From contig JBBQZO010000008.1 of the NCBI GenBank assembly GCA_038207625.1, positions 62,001 through 126,000 of the forward strand: a stretch of 64,000 nt of DNA, in the 5' to 3' direction. A program made the translations under genes and the position numbers. Below, one piece after another: positions 59,929-64,000 of the stretch; the first letter of the stretch is position 1, and every line of letters starts with the position of its first letter. The notes below the pieces were generated by a model. That model was not told where the DNA came from and searched no databases. It saw only the letters and a program-made list of their open reading frames with translations. The DNA is from JBBQZO01 sp038207625. GTDB taxonomy: Bacteria > Pseudomonadota > Gammaproteobacteria > Burkholderiales > Burkholderiaceae_D.

Positions 59929-61650
59929 TCAGAACTCTTCCCATGCATCGGCGCTGACCGGCGCATTTACCGCTTGCTGGCGTTGCGCTCCCATTGTCGC
60001 CGGACGGCGCGCTGCCTGCACTTGGCGAGCAATGGCGCGCGCTTGAGGTGCAACGGAACGGCGAGCCTTGGCTTCCGACAATGACGCAATGGCAGCACCA
60101 TGCACGGCCTCGATCTTGAACTCACTGACCACTTGCGCCAACTTGCTGGCCTGATCCTCGAGCGAACCGGCGGCGGCGGCGGCCTCTTCGACGAGCGCCG
60201 CATTTTGCTGTGTTACCTCATCCATTTGGCAGATGGCCTGGTTGATCTGGTCGATGCCCGACGTCTGCTCCTGGCTCGCCGCGGTGATCTCAGCCATGAT
60301 GTCGGCCACGTTCTGAATGCCGCTGACAATGGCGCGCATGGTCGAACCGGCCTGGTCAACGAGCATGCTGCCCACCTCCACGCGTTCGACGGAATCACCG
60401 ATCAGGGTCTTGATTTCTTTGGCCGCAGCGGCCGAGCGCTGTGCCAGGGTACGCACCTCGCTTGCGACGACCGCGAAGCCGCGCCCTTGCTCGCCGGCCC
60501 GGGCCGCTTCGACGGCGGCATTCAAGGCCAGAATATTGGTTTGAAAAGCAATCCCGTCGATGACACTGATGATGTCAACGATCTTCTTCGACGAGGCGTT
60601 GATCGCACCCATCGTCTCGACCACTTGGGCCACCACCGTGCCGCCCTGGCTGGCGACCTGCGACGCAGAAATGGCCAGCTGATTGGCTTGGCGCGCATTG
60701 TCGGCGTTCTGTTTGACGGTGCTGGTCAACTCTTCCATCGACGATGCGGTTTCTTCCAGCGAACTGGCTTGTTGTTCGGTGCGCGACGACAGATCGAGAT
60801 TGCCGGTGGCAATTTGGCTCGACGCGGTGGCGATGGTGTCGGTGCTGCTGCGCACCTGCCCCACGATCTTGATCAGGCTGTCATTCATATCTTTCAATGC
60901 CTGCAACAATTTCCCGGTCTCGTCGGTCGAACGGACCTCGATCCGGCTGGTCAGATCGCCCAGCGCGACCGTTTGTGCAATTCGCACCGCCGCCTCGATG
61001 GGGCGGGTGATCGAGCGCGTCACCAGCCATGCGCTGACAGCGCCAAAACAGATGGCCAGCATACCGAGGGCCAGCATCAACAAGCGCGCGTTGGCATACG
61101 CCTGCTTTGCCGCTGCTTCTTCGCCCTTGCTCAGCATCTCCTGCCGATCGAGCATGTCCTTCAGTCCTGCTTGCCATTGGTCAGCGGCCGCCTTCACGTC
61201 GTTCGTCAACAGGCGGGTTGCCTCCGCCTTCTTGTTTTCAAGGCCAAGGGCAATCGCCTTGTCCATCAACGGCACCGTCTGCGCGCGTGCCGCGTCGATC
61301 CGGTTCATGATGTCTTTGCCGGCCGCGTGCTTGACCATGTCATGCAAAATGGCGGACGCCGCTGCATACTCCTCGCGCGCCTTGACGACGGCGTTGCGCT
61401 GCACGTCCATCTCGGCGGCATCGCTCAACAGGACGATATTTGCCGTGGCTATCGAGACGCGACGTTGCGCATCGCGCATATCGGTTACGGCATCGAGCTT
61501 GACGTTGTTCGAATCAACCACCGTCAGCAGCCCGGCATTGATCGCTGCCATGCTGTCTAGTCCGACAATGACGAGGGTGACGAGTAGCGCAAGCACCACG
61601 CCGAATCCGAGACTAAGGCGGGTTCTGATCTTGGTGTTTCTTAGATTCAT
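59929..61650 (-). CDS. Methyl-accepting chemotaxis protein, classical type with WEEF tail
   Basis: A 573-residue receptor of the Tar/Tsr layout: TM1 about 14-33, a four-helix periplasmic domain (about 35-188), TM2 about 190-212, a single HAMP (TRSITRPIEAAVRIAQ) and the signalling domain with SSMEELTSTVKQNADNARQA and NILALNAAVEAARAGEQG. The tail ends DAWEEF, the classical CheR/CheB tether. Its signalling helices differ from the che-operon receptors, so it probably serves another chemosensory pathway, for example the flagellar one encoded elsewhere (inference). Confidence 0.95.
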   Translation of the reverse strand: MNLRNTKIRTRLSLGFGVVLALLVTLVIVGLDSMAAINAGLLTVVDSNNVKLDAVTDMRDAQRRVSIATANIVLLSDAAEMDVQRNAVVKAREEYAAASAILHDMVKHAAGKDIMNRIDAARAQTVPLMDKAIALGLENKKAEATRLLTNDVKAAADQWQAGLKDMLDRQEMLSKGEEAAAKQAYANARLLMLALGMLAICFGAVSAWLVTRSITRPIEAAVRIAQTVALGDLTSRIEVRSTDETGKLLQALKDMNDSLIKIVGQVRSSTDTIATASSQIATGNLDLSSRTEQQASSLEETASSMEELTSTVKQNADNARQANQLAISASQVASQGGTVVAQVVETMGAINASSKKIVDIISVIDGIAFQTNILALNAAVEAARAGEQGRGFAVVASEVRTLAQRSAAAAKEIKTLIGDSVERVEVGSMLVDQAGSTMRAIVSGIQNVADIMAEITAASQEQTSGIDQINQAICQMDEVTQQNAALVEEAAAAAGSLEDQASKLAQVVSEFKIEAVHGAAIASLSEAKARRSVAPQARAIARQVQAARRPATMGAQRQQAVNAPVSADAWEEF

Positions 61651-62355
61651 TTCTTACTCCTGAACGAAAACGTTGACGCGAACTTGGCACGCTGATCCGG
61701 ACTGCTCCGCCAAGTAGTTCGGCATCGGGCAGAGCATCTGTAACGCGAGCCCGTGAAATGGCGGCGCTACGACCCGAAAGGGTAGCGCATGCAACACACT
61801 TGTCGGCTATCTTTTGACATGTTGCGACGTCATCAGACAGATCGAATCCAGGCAGGTCGAATTCGATGTTACTGACGGCAACGGGGGCGGGGTTGCGCGA
61901 CGTCGAAGGAAAACTGTGCCGTATGGCAACGGGTTTGCTTGAGTTGAGATTAGACCATAACTCGTATTGTGGCAATTACATTTGGTTATAAATTGGGGTT
62001 CAGGAAGTCGAACGCTGGTCCTTCATGGCGGGTGGCCGCTGCGGGTTTGAACAAGCGCTACCTGTACCTCTATTGCGTTACTCAGTCGTGTGCGGCAGCG
62101 CCGTGCGTACGTCGCGTCGTCATCGCCAGCAATCCAATGTGCGCCTTCGGGGCCACAATGGCGCATTGACCGCATTGCGCTCGATGGCGGGCTTGGCGGG
62201 CGACTGCACCAGGTAACGAGCCGATCATCTGGCATGCAGCTGCGCGCGCCGACACTGGCTGTCCAAGCAATCACCGTCAGCAAGCGCGCATGGGCGCGTT
62301 GTCTGCTTGACGTTCGCGCACGGCGAGCCGCTGGCGCGCTGGTGCGGCCGGCGTG
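61651..62355. other. Intergenic region upstream of the receptor
   Basis: 705 bases. The first about 300 bases should hold the promoter of the receptor (minus strand). An AT-rich patch at about 61950-61995 (AACTCGTATTGTGGCAATTACATTTGG) is a possible promoter. Open frames here have no ribosome site and no recognisable family. Confidence 0.45.
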
Positions 62356-62700
62356 TCAGCCATCGACAGCCGGTCGCCCCGGAGTGGGATCGTCGCTGAA
62401 TAAGCCATCGATGCCGCCCGCCAGGTAGCGTTTCATTTCCGCCACAGAGTCTGCCGGATTGCGCGCATTCTCGCCGTTGGCGTCGCGACAGTCCGCCGCC
62501 AGGTAGCGGTTTTCCGGGCGGACGATGCCAGTGTGCACCAGCAGGCCGGCCGTGTGCGCGTCTTTCACCAGCCTGCTGGGCGCGCCCAGACGCGCGTGCT
62601 GGCCCGGCAGGATGACGGCGCAGATTGGCGCGCCGTGCCAGTTTGCTGCGCAGGGAGGTCCGCTTGGCGATCTCGAAGGACGGACGTTCCAGCGGCGCGC
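62356..62700 (-). pseudogene. Frameshifted glycerophosphodiester phosphodiesterase remnant
   Basis: Frame one (62356-62634) reads LVKDAHTAGLLVHTGIVRPE, ENRYLAADCRDANGENARNP and AEMKRYLAGGIDGLFSDDP before a natural stop, the C-terminal third of this enzyme family. Upstream the match continues in another frame as LERPSFEIAKRTSLRSKLAR (62636-62695), so a frameshift lies near 62635. The catalytic N-terminal half is missing. It is a sister of the fragment at 59737-59928. Confidence 0.75.
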
Positions 62701-63022
62701 TGGTGCAGGGTTGCCGCCGATGGATGCTGCTGATGCGGCGCGGGAACACGGCGTGCCGGGGCAGGCCGCCCAGGACAAGGAGCAAATGACTGGTATCGTA
62801 GGCTGGCGCTCGGATGCGCGATAAAATGCGTGAAAGATAGAATGTGTCGATCCGCGCTGCCGCCGGATCGAATGGACCCCTTGTCGAAAAGCGTTACTTG
62901 AATATTGAACATATCGCCCTGCGTTGGCCAGCAATCAGGTTCGCCCCTGCCGTGAGCGTGACGGTGCGCTGCGCGTCAGCGGCGCCGCGTGTGCGCCCCG
63001 CTGCGCCTGAACGGACCCGGGC
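62701..63022. other. Intergenic region
   Basis: 322 bases between the phosphodiesterase remnant and the gene at 63023. It may include more decayed coding sequence of the phosphodiesterase, but I cannot trace the family further. No clear promoter or hairpin was seen. Confidence 0.4.
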
Positions 63023-63382
63023 ATGAGCGCCGCAACGGCGTCGTCCAAACCCGGGCGCTTTCCCAGCACGCCCGGCACGCTGCGCGCCGAGGTGCTGGCG
63101 GTGCTGCTGGCGGGCGATGACATGACGGGCATGGAAAGCATTTTCGCGCATCGCAAAGTGGCGCTGGCCACCGTGATTCGCGCGCTCACACGCAAGTATG
63201 GCTGGCCGATCGAGCGCAGCGATTTCCCCACCAATACCGCCGACGGTCGCGCGGCGTGGGCCTCGGTATACGTACTGCCGTCCAGCGTGATCGACGCCGC
63301 GCTGGCGGCCGGCGGGCGCGACTGGCTCGATGGCATCAAGGCGGCGCGCCTGGCCCGTTCGCGCCGCCCCGTGCGCCGGTAG
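63023..63382 (+). CDS. Hypothetical protein, possible winged-helix fold
   Basis: A 119-residue basic protein. LRAEVLAVLLAGDDMTGMES then KVALATVIRALTRKYGWPIE reads like a helix-turn-helix, followed by a short wing (RAAWASVYVLP) and a basic tail. Similar small proteins occur in phage or accessory regions (recalled only). The ATG overlaps GGGCATGAGC without a strong ribosome site. Function unknown. Confidence 0.55.
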   Translation: MSAATASSKPGRFPSTPGTLRAEVLAVLLAGDDMTGMESIFAHRKVALATVIRALTRKYGWPIERSDFPTNTADGRAAWASVYVLPSSVIDAALAAGGRDWLDGIKAARLARSRRPVRR

Positions 63383-63430
63383 GTGCGCGCCGCCGTGCGC
63401 CCCGCTGAGTGTGCGCCGCGCCGGCGCACC
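63382..63430. terminator. Possible bidirectional hairpin between convergent genes
   Basis: GGTGCGC (63382-63388) and GCGCACC (63424-63430) are inverted and flank further GC-rich inverted segments in the 49-base gap between convergent genes. No U-run on either side, so support is modest. Confidence 0.3.
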
Positions 63431-63431
63431 G

Positions 63432-64000
63432 TCACATTGGGTGTTTCGGCGTTTCCCGGTCGGGCGAGGCGACGATGATCAGGTAGGCCGTGCGGGTGCC
63501 ACCCGAATAACCGGAATACACAAACGGCAGCGCGTTGTGTTTGCTGGCCGCTTCCTTGTTCAAGCCAATGTCGGCGTTGCTGACACCGGGTGCATACACC
63601 ATGTAGTGCGGCGGAAACAGCGTCGTGATCGCCTTGGTCTTGATTGCGTAGTCGATGTCGCCCAACAGCATGTAGGCGATCCCGGTCTTGCTGGGGCTGC
63701 GCAATCGGCCTTCTGTGAAGCCGAGGTCGATGTCGCGCTTGATCTCGTCGGCCGTCGTCCCCTGCGCCAGCAATGCGCCGACGCGCAGCATGACCGGGAC
63801 AATACTGGCCGTTCCTTCCCGATCCCAGCAGGTCGGTCTGAGCGTCGTTTCTCCGGACTGTTGACCATCCCGATTGACCAGGCAGGTAAAGCCATTGTTA
63901 CCCTGCCTGGTTTGTGCGTAGCCATTCGGGCCAAACGTGTAGACTGTCGCATCGGCGCGCAAATGGGCCGGTGCCGCGCCCAGAGCCAGCTCGATTTCGT
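63432..64000 (-). CDS. Hypothetical protein, partial (N-terminus outside window)
   Basis: The frame stays open to the right edge, so the start lies beyond it; at least 189 residues are visible. Seen are EIELALGAAPAHLRADATVY, GNNGFTCLVNRDGQ, PTCWDREGTASIVPVMLRVG and FTEGRLRSPSKTGIAYMLLG, and a Gly/Tyr-rich end (VYSGYSGGTRTAYLIIV). The two cysteines (FTCLV, PTCWD) could form a disulfide, fitting an exported protein. I recognise the general pattern as a recurring hypothetical protein but cannot name a function. Confidence 0.7.
   Translation of the reverse strand, partial: EIELALGAAPAHLRADATVYTFGPNGYAQTRQGNNGFTCLVNRDGQQSGETTLRPTCWDREGTASIVPVMLRVGALLAQGTTADEIKRDIDLGFTEGRLRSPSKTGIAYMLLGDIDYAIKTKAITTLFPPHYMVYAPGVSNADIGLNKEAASKHNALPFVYSGYSGGTRTAYLIIVASPDRETPKHPM

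Overview
The window looks like the chromosome of a GC-rich betaproteobacterium of the Oxalobacteraceae type (Massilia, Duganella or Janthinobacterium relatives). This is an inference from gene content: a receptor-rich chemosensory operon, many orphan solute-binding proteins, an imuA-imuB mutasome cassette, an HtrA two-component locus and a formate dehydrogenase locus. No rRNA, tRNA, CRISPR array, complete insertion sequence or flagellar gene was seen.

Layout. 1-1116: end of a Crp/Fnr regulator and a secreted HExxH protein. 1214-18433 (minus): one long chemosensory operon, read from 18433 downward: short receptor with a CheZ-like motif, cheY, STAS protein, cheA, four receptors in tandem, cheW, cheR, cheD, cheB, a REC-EAL c-di-GMP phosphodiesterase and a periplasmic binding protein. 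19510-21642: a fifth receptor of the same class with three 90-residue repeats. 21692-23862: SOS-controlled imuA-imuB with a clear LexA box. 24069-36868: PAS-GGDEF cyclase, M61 peptidase, Hsp20, HtrA with a two-component pair, a porin with a PstS-like protein, and three more orphan binding proteins. 36898-39506: TPR protein and L,D-transpeptidase pair. 39713-50631: divergent regulator, OFA-family transporter, NAD-linked formate dehydrogenase (NuoE-NuoF fusion plus catalytic subunit), fdhD and a tungstate transporter tupBCA. 50930-55669: branched-chain amino acid type ABC transporter with a fused LivM-LivG. 55744-64000: accessory-looking stretch with a low-molecular-weight phosphatase, a tiny membrane peptide, a divergent FtsH-like protease, a small unknown gene, a conventional chemoreceptor flanked by two decayed glycerophosphodiester phosphodiesterase fragments, and two unknown genes.

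Two systems stand out. First, the chemosensory operon and the nearby receptor share an unusual C-terminal tail, [HN]-F-T-x-[YF]. It fits the aromatic spacing of CheR/CheB tether pentapeptides but differs from the W-E-x-F tail on the unrelated receptor at 59929-61650. This suggests two separately addressed receptor pools. Second, the formate dehydrogenase operon is translationally coupled from the beta subunit through fdhD into tungstate uptake genes, so the enzyme is probably a tungsten formate dehydrogenase of the two-subunit type. A ModE-like regulator with a periplasmic-binding-protein-like sensor domain faces it across a promoter region holding four copies of the 8-mer TAGC[AC]TAT.
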